Part shown: positions 17,787 through 24,902 of the stretch, piece by piece
How the letters are laid out: each line of letters starts with the position of its first letter
Numbering within the stretch: position 1 is the first letter of the stretch
Assembly: GCA_963711215.1 (NCBI GenBank)
Contig: CAVQDH010000002.1
Location: 1,176,753 to 1,240,752 of the forward strand
Direction of reading: 5' to 3'
Source of the DNA: WHUA01 sp963711215
GTDB taxonomy: Bacteria; Pseudomonadota; Alphaproteobacteria; UBA8366
DNA length: 64,000 bases
Translations under genes and position numbers: made by a program
Notes under the pieces: generated by a model
Told to the model about the DNA's origin: nothing
Databases searched by the model: none
What the model saw: only the letters and a program-made list of their open reading frames with translations

Positions 17787-18047
17787 ATGTCGCCCTTCAA
17801 GCAATTCACGCATCATCCACAGTCCGTCGGCGAGACCTACGGCGAGCACTTTCTGGCCGCGACGGGGTTCGGCCTGCGGATGCTGGCCGGCGCCATCGCC
17901 TGCCTCATTCACGCGTTCCTGCCCTTCCTCTTTGTCTCGACCGGCAGCGGCATCATCCGAAAGCTGCACGATGCGATGGTCGTCAACCGGCGCCGGCTCC
18001 CGGCCGAGCGCAATGCCGTTCCGGGGCTCGAGCGCGGCGAAGCGTAA
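17787..18047 (+). CDS. DUF6356 family small membrane protein
   Basis: This is an 86-residue protein. The N-terminal part 'FTHHPQSVGETYGEHFLAATGFGLRMLAGAIACLIHAFLPFLF' is characteristic of this small alphaproteobacterial family and holds one membrane segment (about 28-50). A basic C-terminal tail follows. The function is unknown. It is read divergently from the Lrp-type regulator and may share its AT-rich control region. No good ribosome binding site precedes the ATG. Confidence 0.8.
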   Translation: MSPFKQFTHHPQSVGETYGEHFLAATGFGLRMLAGAIACLIHAFLPFLFVSTGSGIIRKLHDAMVVNRRRLPAERNAVPGLERGEA

Positions 18048-18065
18048 GCGCCGCCGCGGCGGCCG

Positions 18066-18897
18066 TCAGCGGACGGTCATCCTGGGCAGCAGGAAATCGG
18101 CCGCCAGCCCGATCGCGGCGTCGAGCGCCTGGCCTTCGAACAGCGGCTGATGCACCGTGAACCAGCCCGTGTAGCCGACCCCGTGAAGGGTCTCGATCAG
18201 CGGGCGGATGTCGATCCCGGCGGGGTCGTCGATCGGCACGTAGCTCAGGTGGACCGGCCCGTGCCGGCGGCTCGTGAACACGATCGGCGAGGCGGCATCG
18301 AGGCGGACGTTCTGGAACAGCACATTGGACAAGTGCGGCGCCAGCCGGGCGAGGTCGTCCGGGCCGTAGCCCTGCGTGGCAGGCCAGCAGGTTGCCCGGT
18401 TCGAATGCGACCCGGAAATTCTCCCGGCCGATCGCCGCGAGGGTCGCCAGGCTTTCGTCGACCGTCTCGAACAGCGTGCCCCAATGGTTGATGTGGACCA
18501 GGGAAAGGCCGCGCTCCGCGGCTTCGTCGGCCGCGCGCCGGGCATGGGGAATGTCTTCTTCCGTCTGCATCATGACCCGGATCAGCCGGCCGCCCAGTGC
18601 CTCGGTGAGATCGAGATAGGGCGTGATGTTGCGGATCGCGTCGGTCGCCGCCGCGTTGTTGGCGGCAAGCGGGATATCGCCGCAGACCATGGAAACGGCG
18701 AGGCCCAGGTCGTCGAGAACGGCCCGAACCTCGCGGACCTGCCGGGGCGGGGAGTTGACGGAGGCGACCGAGGCGCGCATCGAAACGCCGGCATAGCCGA
18801 GCGCCTTGGCCTTGGCGGCCAGCGTCTCGAACGGAACGGCAAGGATGTCCTTTTGCTTCGGCGGCTCCGCGACGCGGACCGAGAGCGAGAGCTTCAT
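18066..18897 (-). CDS. Sugar phosphate isomerase/epimerase-like TIM barrel, one frameshift
   Basis: The first part ('MKLSLSVRVAEPPKQ...', ending 'FRVAFEPGNLLA') and the second part ('QGYGPDDLARLAPHLSNVLFQNVRLD ... GYTGWFTVHQPLFEG') lie in two frames. They join at about 18374 if one extra base is removed, giving about 277 residues. The fold is the xylose-isomerase-like/AP endonuclease 2 barrel; metal ligands are expected in 'FEPGN' and 'WFTVHQP'. Such enzymes isomerise or epimerise sugars or sugar acids, or hydrolyse related compounds; the substrate is unknown. The gene is on the strand of metA but 93 bases beyond it, and convergent with the DUF6356 gene (18-base gap). The frameshift is probably a sequence error. 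Confidence 0.75.
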
Positions 18898-18990
18898 GGC
18901 CTTTCCCTCCTGGCCTGGACGGCATGCGTCCGGCCAGTCTCGGCGATCGCCCGACGGGCGTCCAGAGCGGGAGGACCTCGCGCCGTCCGT

Positions 18991-19902
18991 TCAGGCCGCG
19001 CTGCTTTCCTCGGGTGGCCGCTCCGCCGCCGGTACGGCGCCGCGCAGCCAGTTCCGGAAGATCCGCCGGGCATAGGGGCGCCAGATATTGACCGGGCGGC
19101 GGGCGGGATCGTCCGACGGGTAGTAATGGGCGGGAAGCGCGATTGCCTGCCCGGCGCGGCGGTCGCGCTGGTATTCCCGGTCCAAGGTGTCCGCGTCGTA
19201 TTCCAAGTGATTGAACATGTAGAGTGACCGGCGGTCCCGGTCTTCGACCATGCAAAGCCCGGACTGCGGCGACGCCGCGAGCGTCGTCAGGCCGCGCCCG
19301 CGCGGCAGATCCGCGGACCGGGTTTCGGTGTGGCGCGAGACGGGCACGGGAAAGCAGCCGGCGATCCCGTCGAAGATCGGGCTGCCGGCGCGGCGGATCG
19401 TCTGGTGGTACACGCCGAAGCGCTTTTCCGGCAGGCGATGCTTCGGCACGCCGTGGAAATGATAGAGCGCGGCCTGCGCCGCCCAGCAGATGTAGTAGCT
19501 GCGGCACCCCGTCTGCGCCGCCCAATCGAAGATCTGCGTCAGCCCGCGCCAGTAGGTCACCTCTTCGAACGGAAGGGTTTCGACCGGTGCGCCGGTGACC
19601 ACCAGCGCGTCATAGGCGCGGTCGCGAAGGACGCTCCAAGGCTTGTAGAAAGTATCGAGGTAGAAGGCCGGCGCGGTGTTGGAAACATAGCCGTCCGGCA
19701 CGGCCAGCGTCAGCGCCACGGTTCGCGGCGTGCCGCCCAGCAGCCGGGCGATCTGCGTCTCGGTATCGGTTTTGCGCGGCATCAGGTTGACGAGCAGGAC
19801 GCGGATCGGCCGCGCATCGCCGCCCGCGTCCGGGAGCACGCGGATGCCCTCGGATTGCAGCGCGTGCCGCGCGGCGAGGCCTTCGGGGAGAATGATCGGC
19901 AT
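18991..19902 (-). CDS. metA: Homoserine O-acyltransferase, MetA/HTS family (acetyl-CoA type predicted)
   Basis: This 303-residue enzyme performs the first committed step of methionine synthesis, acylation of homoserine. Conserved blocks are 'VNLMPRKTDTETQIARLLG', 'SNTAPAFYLDTFYK', 'ICWAAQAALYHFHGVPKH' (catalytic Cys) and 'FNHLEYDADTL'. In this family the residue after 'TGAP(L/V)' decides the acyl donor: E. coli succinyltransferase has Gly and acetyl-CoA-using members have Glu. Here 'TGAPVETLPFEEV' has Glu108, so acetyl-CoA is predicted. That agrees with the O-acetylhomoserine sulfhydrylase gene 100 bases upstream on the same strand. The ATG at 19902 has AGGAGG eight bases before it. Confidence 0.93.
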   Translation of the reverse strand: MPIILPEGLAARHALQSEGIRVLPDAGGDARPIRVLLVNLMPRKTDTETQIARLLGGTPRTVALTLAVPDGYVSNTAPAFYLDTFYKPWSVLRDRAYDALVVTGAPVETLPFEEVTYWRGLTQIFDWAAQTGCRSYYICWAAQAALYHFHGVPKHRLPEKRFGVYHQTIRRAGSPIFDGIAGCFPVPVSRHTETRSADLPRGRGLTTLAASPQSGLCMVEDRDRRSLYMFNHLEYDADTLDREYQRDRRAGQAIALPAHYYPSDDPARRPVNIWRPYARRIFRNWLRGAVPAAERPPEESSAA

Positions 19903-20002
19903 GGCGTTCCTCCTTTTGCCGCTCTTGACGGGCGGCGACTTGCCGGCGATCGACCGGTGCGCGGCGCATGACGGCGAAGCCATGCACCGCGCCCGGCCCC
20001 AC

Positions 20003-21320
20003 TTAAGCGGCCAAGGTCATCCGGTCCGCTGCATCAAGGGCTTGCGTGAGATCGTTGAGAATGTCGTCGATATGCTCGATGCCGACGGAAAGCCGGACAT
20101 AGCCTTCCGTGACGCCGGTCGCGCGCTGCTCTTCCGGCGAGAGCTGCGAATGCGTGCTGGTCGCCGGATGGATCGCCAGGGTCCGCGCGTCGCCGATATT
20201 GGCGACGTGGTAGATCATCTGCAGCGCGTCGATGAAGCGAAGCCCTGCCTCGCGGCCGCCCTTGAGCTCGAAGCCGACGAGCCCGCCGAAGCCGCCCTTG
20301 AGATAGGTCTCGGCGCGGCGCCTGCTGCTCCTTGTCGGCATGCATGGTCGGGAAGATCACCTTGGTCACCGCCGGGTGCTTCTTGAGATAGTCGGCCACC
20401 GCCGCGGCGTTGCGGCTGTGCTCGCGGATGCGGAGCGGCAGCGTCTCCAGCCCCTGGATGAACTGGAAGGCGTTGAACGGGCTCATCGCCGCGCCCAGGT
20501 CGCGCAGCAGCGTGACCCGCGCCTTCAGGATGTAGGCGATCGGCCCCAAGGGCTTCACCGCCTCCGTCCAGACCGCGCCGTGATAGGACGGGTCCGGCTG
20601 GTTCAGCATCGGGAAACGGTCGGCGTGCTTCTCCCAGTCGAAATTGCCGCCGTCGATGATCACGCCGCCGATCGAGGTGCCGTGCCCGCCGATATACTTG
20701 GTGGTGGAATAGACGACGATCGCCGCACCGTGATCGAACGGCCGGCACAGGATCGGCGCCGCGGTGTTGTCCACGATCAGCGGCACGCCGATCGCGCGGC
20801 CGATATCGGCGACTTCCTTGATCGGGAAGACGGCGAGCTTCGGATTGGGCAGCGTCTCGGCGAAATAGGCGCGGGTGCGCTTGTCGGTCGCGCGGCGGAA
20901 ATTCTCCGGGTCGGTCGGATCGACGAAGCGGACCTCGATGCCCATCGTCTTGAAGGTGTTGTTGAACAGGTTCCAGGTGCCGCCGTAGAGGTCGGTGGCG
21001 CTGACGATGTTGTCGCCGGCCTGGGCGATGTTCTGGATGGCGATGGCTTCCGCCGCCTGGCCGGAGGCGACCGCGAGGGCCGCCGCGCCGCCTTCCAGCG
21101 CCGCCATGCGCTGCTCGAACACGTCCGTCGTCGGGTTCATGACACGGGTGTAGATGTTGCCGAGCTCTTCCAGCGCGAACAGCTTCGTTGCGTGCTCCGT
21201 ATCGCGGAACTGGAAGGAGGTCGTCTGGTAGATCGGCACCGCGACCGCGCCGGTGGCGGGATCGGCCCGGAAGCCGGCATGGAGCGCGATGGTTTCGGGG
21301 TTCTTGCTGTCGAGGGTCAT
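20003..21320 (-). CDS. metY: O-acetylhomoserine aminocarboxypropyltransferase (sulfhydrylase), one frameshift
   Basis: This PLP enzyme converts O-acetylhomoserine and sulfide to homocysteine. The N-terminal part reads normally through 'ETIALHAGFRADPATGAVAVPIYQTTSFQF' and the PLP lysine in 'VYSTTKYIGGHGTSIGG' (Lys208). The frame breaks near 20320 after 'MHADKEQQ'. Removing one base continues into 'AETYLKGGFGGLVGFELKGG ... HPATSTHSQLSPEEQ ... GIEHIDDILNDL', the normal C-terminus, for about 438 residues. The start ATG at 21320 has AAGGA at proper spacing. metA follows 100 bases downstream, forming a short methionine operon. The upstream gap is long and structured. The frameshift in an intact, likely important gene suggests a sequence error. 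Confidence 0.92.
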
Positions 21321-21722
21321 GGGTATCTTCCTTTTTCCGTCCGTTGAGGATTGGGTTTGGCAAAAAAGCGCACTGTTGCTTTCCGAGGCGCGTGATGCCG
21401 GTGTGGGGTCCCGGGGGCGTCCTGCCCGGCGGCGCCGGACGATGCGCCATGGCTCGACGTGTCGGTCCCCGTCATCCTGCGGTTCTCTCGAATGCGATGG
21501 CTTCTGCAGTGCGCCGCCGCGACGGGAGACGTTCTACGGGCGGATTTTTTCAGTTGGATTTCGCAACGCCAGGTTTTTTGTTTCAGTTCGGTAACAATTA
21601 AACCGATCGCCTGTCCCGATCTGCCATCGGCCATTGGGCGGCTTCGGGGCGGCGGTTTCGGGACGTGCGATCGGTGGCCGGTCGGGGCGTTTTGCGGGAT
21701 TTAGCTGGCACGGCGTTAGGAA

Positions 21723-21751
21723 TTCACCGCCGCAATGACCCATAATATATT
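21723..21751 (+). promoter_or_regulatory. Possible sigma-70-type promoter upstream of the candidate small RNA
   Basis: TTCACC (21723-21728) and TATATT (21746-21751) are spaced by 17 bases. If used, transcription would begin near 21758 and yield an RNA of about 138 bases ending at the terminator at 21895. Confidence 0.3.
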
Positions 21752-21782
21752 GATATTTCGGGTGAAAATAAAAATAGCGCCT

Positions 21783-21798
21783 TGTGACCGGCGTCACT
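21783..21798. promoter_or_regulatory. CRP/FNR-family-like binding site
   Basis: TGTGA (21783-21787), six bases, TCACT (21794-21798) is one base short of the consensus TGTGA-N6-TCACA. Its centre (21790.5) is 41.5 bases upstream of the start predicted from the -10-like TAGATT at 21820-21825, the class II activator position. A perfect palindrome GGCCGTACGGCC (21799-21810) follows directly. Confidence 0.5.
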
Positions 21799-21831
21799 GG
21801 CCGTACGGCCCGGACAGGCTAGATTGGCATC

Positions 21832-21895
21832 GTCAGTAAAGACACCGAGGCCGCGCAACCCACAGCCCCTCCCATTGCGCGGCCTCACTTTTTTT
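21832..21895 (+). ncRNA. Candidate small RNA with C-rich anti-Shine-Dalgarno-like loop
   Basis: A predicted start near 21832 and a strong intrinsic terminator ending at 21895 define a transcript of about 64 bases. It holds one stable hairpin: 12 perfect base pairs (GAGGCCGCGCAA at 21847-21858, complement at 21875-21886). The 16-base loop at 21859-21874 contains CCCCTCCC, complementary to a purine-rich ribosome binding site. There is no plus-strand gene upstream that would need this terminator. Promoter and product are inferred; no transcript evidence exists here. Confidence 0.4.
21847..21895 (+). terminator. Strong intrinsic terminator without an upstream gene
   Basis: A 12-bp perfect stem is followed by AC and seven T residues (21889-21895) on the plus strand. 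The minus strand side has no T-run, so the direction is clear. Confidence 0.75.
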
Positions 21896-21986
21896 CCGCC
21901 ATCGCTTCGCAAGTCCCGGCCGCGGGGTAATTTGATCGTCCGCGCGGCGCGCCGGCATGCTAAGCTGCCGCCGGGAATTCCAGAGC

Positions 21987-22283
21987 ATGACCGACCCGAA
22001 ACTCATCATCAGCTTCAGCAAGGGCGAGGTCGAGCCGCAGGGCAAGTATGGGTTCGAGCTGGATCTGTCCCAGCAAAGCGGCTGCGACGTGATCGAGCAG
22101 ATGCTGTTTCTCATCCGCTCGCTCCAGTCGCCCTACCAGATTTTCTCCAATGCCAAGCCGGTGACGCCCGATCAGCTCGGCCAGTCCTATCAGAAGCTCA
22201 CGGTCTGGACCAACGACCGGACAAACGCGGACTTCCTGCTGCTCATGTCCGAGCTTGGCGTGAAGGTCCACCGAACCGTCTGA
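21987..22283 (+). CDS. Hypothetical protein, 98 aa
   Basis: This is a soluble 98-residue protein with no signal peptide, membrane helix or cysteine pair beyond one Cys. The segment 'KLIISFSKGEVEPQGKYGFELDLSQQSGCDVIEQMLFLIRSLQSPYQIFSNAKPVTPDQL' looks like a small alpha/beta domain. I do not recognise the family. The ATG at 21987 is preferred over an upstream in-frame start because the residues before it are basic and out of character. It is 91 bases downstream of the strong plus-strand terminator, so it probably has its own promoter. It is convergent with cbtA (15-base gap). Confidence 0.6.
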   Translation: MTDPKLIISFSKGEVEPQGKYGFELDLSQQSGCDVIEQMLFLIRSLQSPYQIFSNAKPVTPDQLGQSYQKLTVWTNDRTNADFLLLMSELGVKVHRTV

Positions 22284-22298
22284 CGGCGCGGCGTCCCG

Positions 22299-23072
22299 CT
22301 AAGCGGCGTGCGGCCGCTTTCGGGCGGGTTCGACGGGCGTCATGCCGCGCCCGTAGGCGGCGCCGGCGAGCCAGCCGAGGCAAACCCAGAACACCGCCGA
22401 TGTGACGATCGACGCCGCCGCGAAATGCGCCGCCAGCTCGGCCGGGATCACGGCGCTCGGCGCGGGCGGCTGCGGCGCGCCGACGAGATGGGGCAGGGCG
22501 ATGGCGACGATGCCGGCGGCCGAGGCGACCAGCTTCCGGGGGAAAACCAGCAGCCAGAGCCCCGCGGCGGTCGCCGCCGCGGTCAGCATCCACCAAATCT
22601 GGCGCGCCATCAGGTCGCCGGCATTGGTTGCCGGCAGCTCGGGCGCCAGGCCGAGCGACGGCGCAAGCGTGAAGACCACAAAACCCGCAAGGCCCCACAG
22701 CAGGCCGGCCCGGCCCGTCGGTTTGCCATTCCAAAAGGTAAGGCAGGCGACGAGCAGGAAGCCGAAACCGACGCCGGCGATGACATTCGCCAGGGTCGTG
22801 AAGAACAGCCGCTCGACCCCGTTCGCCGGCGCCCAGCCGCCGTCCTCCGCGCCATGCGCATGAGGGGCGCTCCCGCCCTCGGCGCTGGCCTCATGGCTGG
22901 GGTCGTGGGCGGCATGGTCGTGCAGCGGCGCCGTCGCCCGGACTACCGTGGCTTGCTCGTATTGCTCGGCCTGAAGGATCAGCGGCACCGTCGTGGCCTG
23001 CTGCAAGCCGGTGACGATCAGGCCGGACAGGATCCCCGCAAACAGCGCGCTGGCCAGAAATCGGCCCAGCAT
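22299..23072 (-). CDS. cbtA: CbtA family cobalt transporter subunit
   Basis: The 257-residue membrane protein has five predicted membrane segments. The first is 'FLASALFAGILSGLIVTGLQQATTVPLILQAEQYE', typical of CbtA. A His-rich periplasmic loop ('LHDHAAHDPSHEAS ... PHAHG') follows and could bind metal. CbtA and CbtB are predicted cobalt uptake proteins, often under cobalamin control. The ATG at 23072 has GAGG eight bases upstream and lies 10 bases after the cbtB stop. I see no cobalamin riboswitch in the short upstream gaps. Confidence 0.88.
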   Translation of the reverse strand: MLGRFLASALFAGILSGLIVTGLQQATTVPLILQAEQYEQATVVRATAPLHDHAAHDPSHEASAEGGSAPHAHGAEDGGWAPANGVERLFFTTLANVIAGVGFGFLLVACLTFWNGKPTGRAGLLWGLAGFVVFTLAPSLGLAPELPATNAGDLMARQIWWMLTAAATAAGLWLLVFPRKLVASAAGIVAIALPHLVGAPQPPAPSAVIPAELAAHFAAASIVTSAVFWVCLGWLAGAAYGRGMTPVEPARKRPHAA

Positions 23073-23082
23073 GAGCGGCGCC

Positions 23083-23280
23083 TCAGTGGCAGGGGAAGGC
23101 GAAGGAATGCCGGGCGTCATGCGCGGCGTTGTGAATCGCCGCCGGGTGCGCGAAGCCGACGCCGTAAATCAGGAACAGACCGAACAGGGCGCCGGCGACG
23201 GCAATCAACCGCCGCTGGACGAGCAAGGCCTGTGGCAGATTGTCGGGCGTCGCCGCGATCGCGTGCTTCCTGCCGGTCAT
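23083..23280 (-). CDS. cbtB: CbtB family cobalt transporter subunit
   Basis: This is a 65-residue protein with one membrane helix (about residues 24-45, 'LIAVAGALFGLFLIYGVGF'). The diagnostic C-terminus 'HNAAHDARHSFAFPCH' is rich in His and has a Cys, a probable metal-binding tail. It is co-transcribed with cbtA (10-base gap). GAGGAG precedes the ATG at 23280. The gene lies 98 bases after cynS on the same strand and could share its transcript. Confidence 0.92.
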   Translation of the reverse strand: MTGRKHAIAATPDNLPQALLVQRRLIAVAGALFGLFLIYGVGFAHPAAIHNAAHDARHSFAFPCH

Positions 23281-23378
23281 GGGCCTGATGCTCCTCTTTT
23301 CTTCACGACGGACCGCTCTTGTCTCTGTGGCGCCGCCTCCGTTCCTCAGTATGCCCGAAGCCTCGTCCCGAACAAAGC

Positions 23379-23828
23379 TCAGAAGACCTTGTAGGGAAGG
23401 AACTTGCCGTTCAGGGTTATGACGACGCGATCGCCCTTCGGGTCGGACTTGCGGTCGACGTCGAAGCTGAAGTCGATGGCGCTCATGATGCCGTCGCCGA
23501 ACTCCTCTTCGATCAGGGCCTTGATCGTGGTGCCGTAGACCTGCATCAGCTCATAGAGGCGATAGATAAGCGGGTCGGTCGGCACCGTCTGGCCGAGCGA
23601 GCCGCGATACGGAACCGTCTGGAGAAGGGCAAGCTCTTCCGGCGTGAGGTTGAGGCCCAGCACGTTCGCCGCCTTTTCCGCCTGGTCCTTGGTCAGCGAC
23701 ATCTGGCCGAGCAGCGCGGCGGTGGTCCATTCCTTGGACTTTCCGACCGCTTCCGCGACGTGCTCCCATTTCACCCCTTTCATCAGCTTGGCGGTGATGA
23801 TCTTCTCGGTCAGTTCGGCACGGGTCAT
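23379..23828 (-). CDS. cynS: Cyanate hydratase (cyanase)
   Basis: The product converts cyanate and bicarbonate to ammonia and carbon dioxide, giving cyanate resistance and a nitrogen source. It is 149 residues, the normal length. The catalytic triad is present: Arg90 and Glu93 in 'YRLYELMQVYG' and Ser116 in 'IMSAIDFSFD', matching Arg96, Glu99 and Ser122 of E. coli. The C-terminal 'VITLNGKFLPYKVF' is family standard. The ATG at 23828 has AGGAG upstream. Its neighbour on the same strand is an ANTAR regulator, so nitrogen-dependent antitermination control is a reasonable guess. Confidence 0.97.
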   Translation of the reverse strand: MTRAELTEKIITAKLMKGVKWEHVAEAVGKSKEWTTAALLGQMSLTKDQAEKAANVLGLNLTPEELALLQTVPYRGSLGQTVPTDPLIYRLYELMQVYGTTIKALIEEEFGDGIMSAIDFSFDVDRKSDPKGDRVVITLNGKFLPYKVF

Positions 23829-23935
23829 GGTTCCTGTCTCCTCGCTTTCCCGGGTTGATGGCCGCATGGCCGCGGCGTGACGTTGCGGGCGACGCCGGCA
23901 AGGCGCCTCTTCGTCTGCGCGGAGCAGGCCTCGCT

Positions 23936-24583
23936 CTAGCCGTCGGATGCCTCGGTCAGCATGTCCGCCGCATCGATGATCATGCGCGCGACCTCGGCGA
24001 TCCGCGCCCCTTGCTGCATCGCGCGGTCGCGCAACAGCGCGTAGGCGGTGTTCTCGTCGATATCGCGCTGCTTCATGAGGATGTCCCGGGCGCGCTCGAT
24101 CAGCGCGCTGTCGCGCAGCGCGGCCTCTGCCTCGGCGGCCCTGTTGCGCCGCTTTTCGGCCTGCCTGAAGTTGACGAAGGCGAGGTCGACCGCCGTGCGC
24201 ACGCGCCTGCTGCTCAATCCCAACACGATATAGGCGTTTACGCCGGTGGCGATGGCACGCTGCATTGTCTCCGGCGCGTCGTCCTCGGAAAAAAGCACGA
24301 CGGGGAGGCGGGCCATCCGCTTGAGGTCGTCGATCTGCGTCAGAAGCCGCTTCGACGGCTTGTCGGTGCCGATGACGATTGCGTCCGGCTCGTATTGGCG
24401 CACCGCATAGCCGAGCTTGGCGATCTTGCTCACGGTCGCCGCGATATGGAAGCCGCTCTCGCGCAAGTATTCGCCGAACAGGGCGCGGCGGTCGCCGTTC
24501 TCGTCGAACAGCAGCAGCGTCGCTCCGCTTGGCATGTCGAGGGTCACATGCACGCGCTCACCATCCCGCTTTGTGTTTGCCAT
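23936..24583 (-). CDS. ANTAR-domain response regulator (NasT/AmiR-like)
   Basis: This 215-residue protein combines a receiver-like domain (about residues 20-140) with a C-terminal ANTAR RNA-binding domain (about 150-205, 'ALRDSALIERARDILMKQRDIDENTAYALLRDRAMQQGARIAEVARMIIDAADML'). ANTAR proteins such as NasT and AmiR bind paired hairpins in leader RNAs and prevent termination of nitrogen or amide genes. The receiver has no clear phospho-acceptor: the expected strand reads 'PDAIVIGTDKPSK', so it may be a pseudo-receiver. It sits 107 bases upstream of cynS. No dual-hairpin ANTAR target is obvious in the 107-base gap. Confidence 0.87.
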   Translation of the reverse strand: MANTKRDGERVHVTLDMPSGATLLLFDENGDRRALFGEYLRESGFHIAATVSKIAKLGYAVRQYEPDAIVIGTDKPSKRLLTQIDDLKRMARLPVVLFSEDDAPETMQRAIATGVNAYIVLGLSSRRVRTAVDLAFVNFRQAEKRRNRAAEAEAALRDSALIERARDILMKQRDIDENTAYALLRDRAMQQGARIAEVARMIIDAADMLTEASDG

Positions 24584-24902
24584 CCCGGTCGATCGCGGGG
24601 AATTGTCCCCGAGCTCATCGATCCCGATGTCGTTAACAAATCAAGTTTCGTGCCAGCGCCGGAACGAATGCAGCGCTGCAAAAAATGTCTGTTTCGCAGT
24701 CATATTGAGCACGTCTGACCAATCTTATGGCGAAGTATTCCCCGACTATGCGCGAGAATGGTGCAGTTCTCTGTATGCATGCACAGAAAAACAGCAGCGA
24801 CAGGCCGGCGTAACTCGCGCGGGTGCGCAAGCCATCTTGATTTGCATCATCGCCTGTTTCATCGCCGATGCCGATGGTGGCGCCCGGTAGGAATTGACCC
24901 GG
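24584..24902. other. 319-base divergent promoter region
   Basis: This region lies between the ANTAR regulator (minus) and the efflux adaptor (plus). An inverted repeat TCTGT-N8-ACAGA at 24770-24787 with spacer ATGCATGC could be an operator for the efflux operon. No gene is seen. Confidence 0.4.

Larger units (their letters stand above)
21321..21986. other. 666-base divergent gap upstream of metY, with leader and candidate small RNA
   Basis: On the minus strand the metY leader contains GCGC...GCGC followed by six T residues (about 21360-21385), a weak attenuator-like element. I could not match it to a known SAM riboswitch motif by eye. On the plus strand a CRP-like box, promoter-like elements and a strong terminator occur at 21723-21895 and are listed separately. 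No protein gene is credible in this gap. Confidence 0.5.

Noticed and set aside
23281..23378. A cobalamin riboswitch upstream of cbtB
   Set aside because: The 98-base gap is too short for the usual element of about 200 bases, and no B12-box-like sequence is visible.
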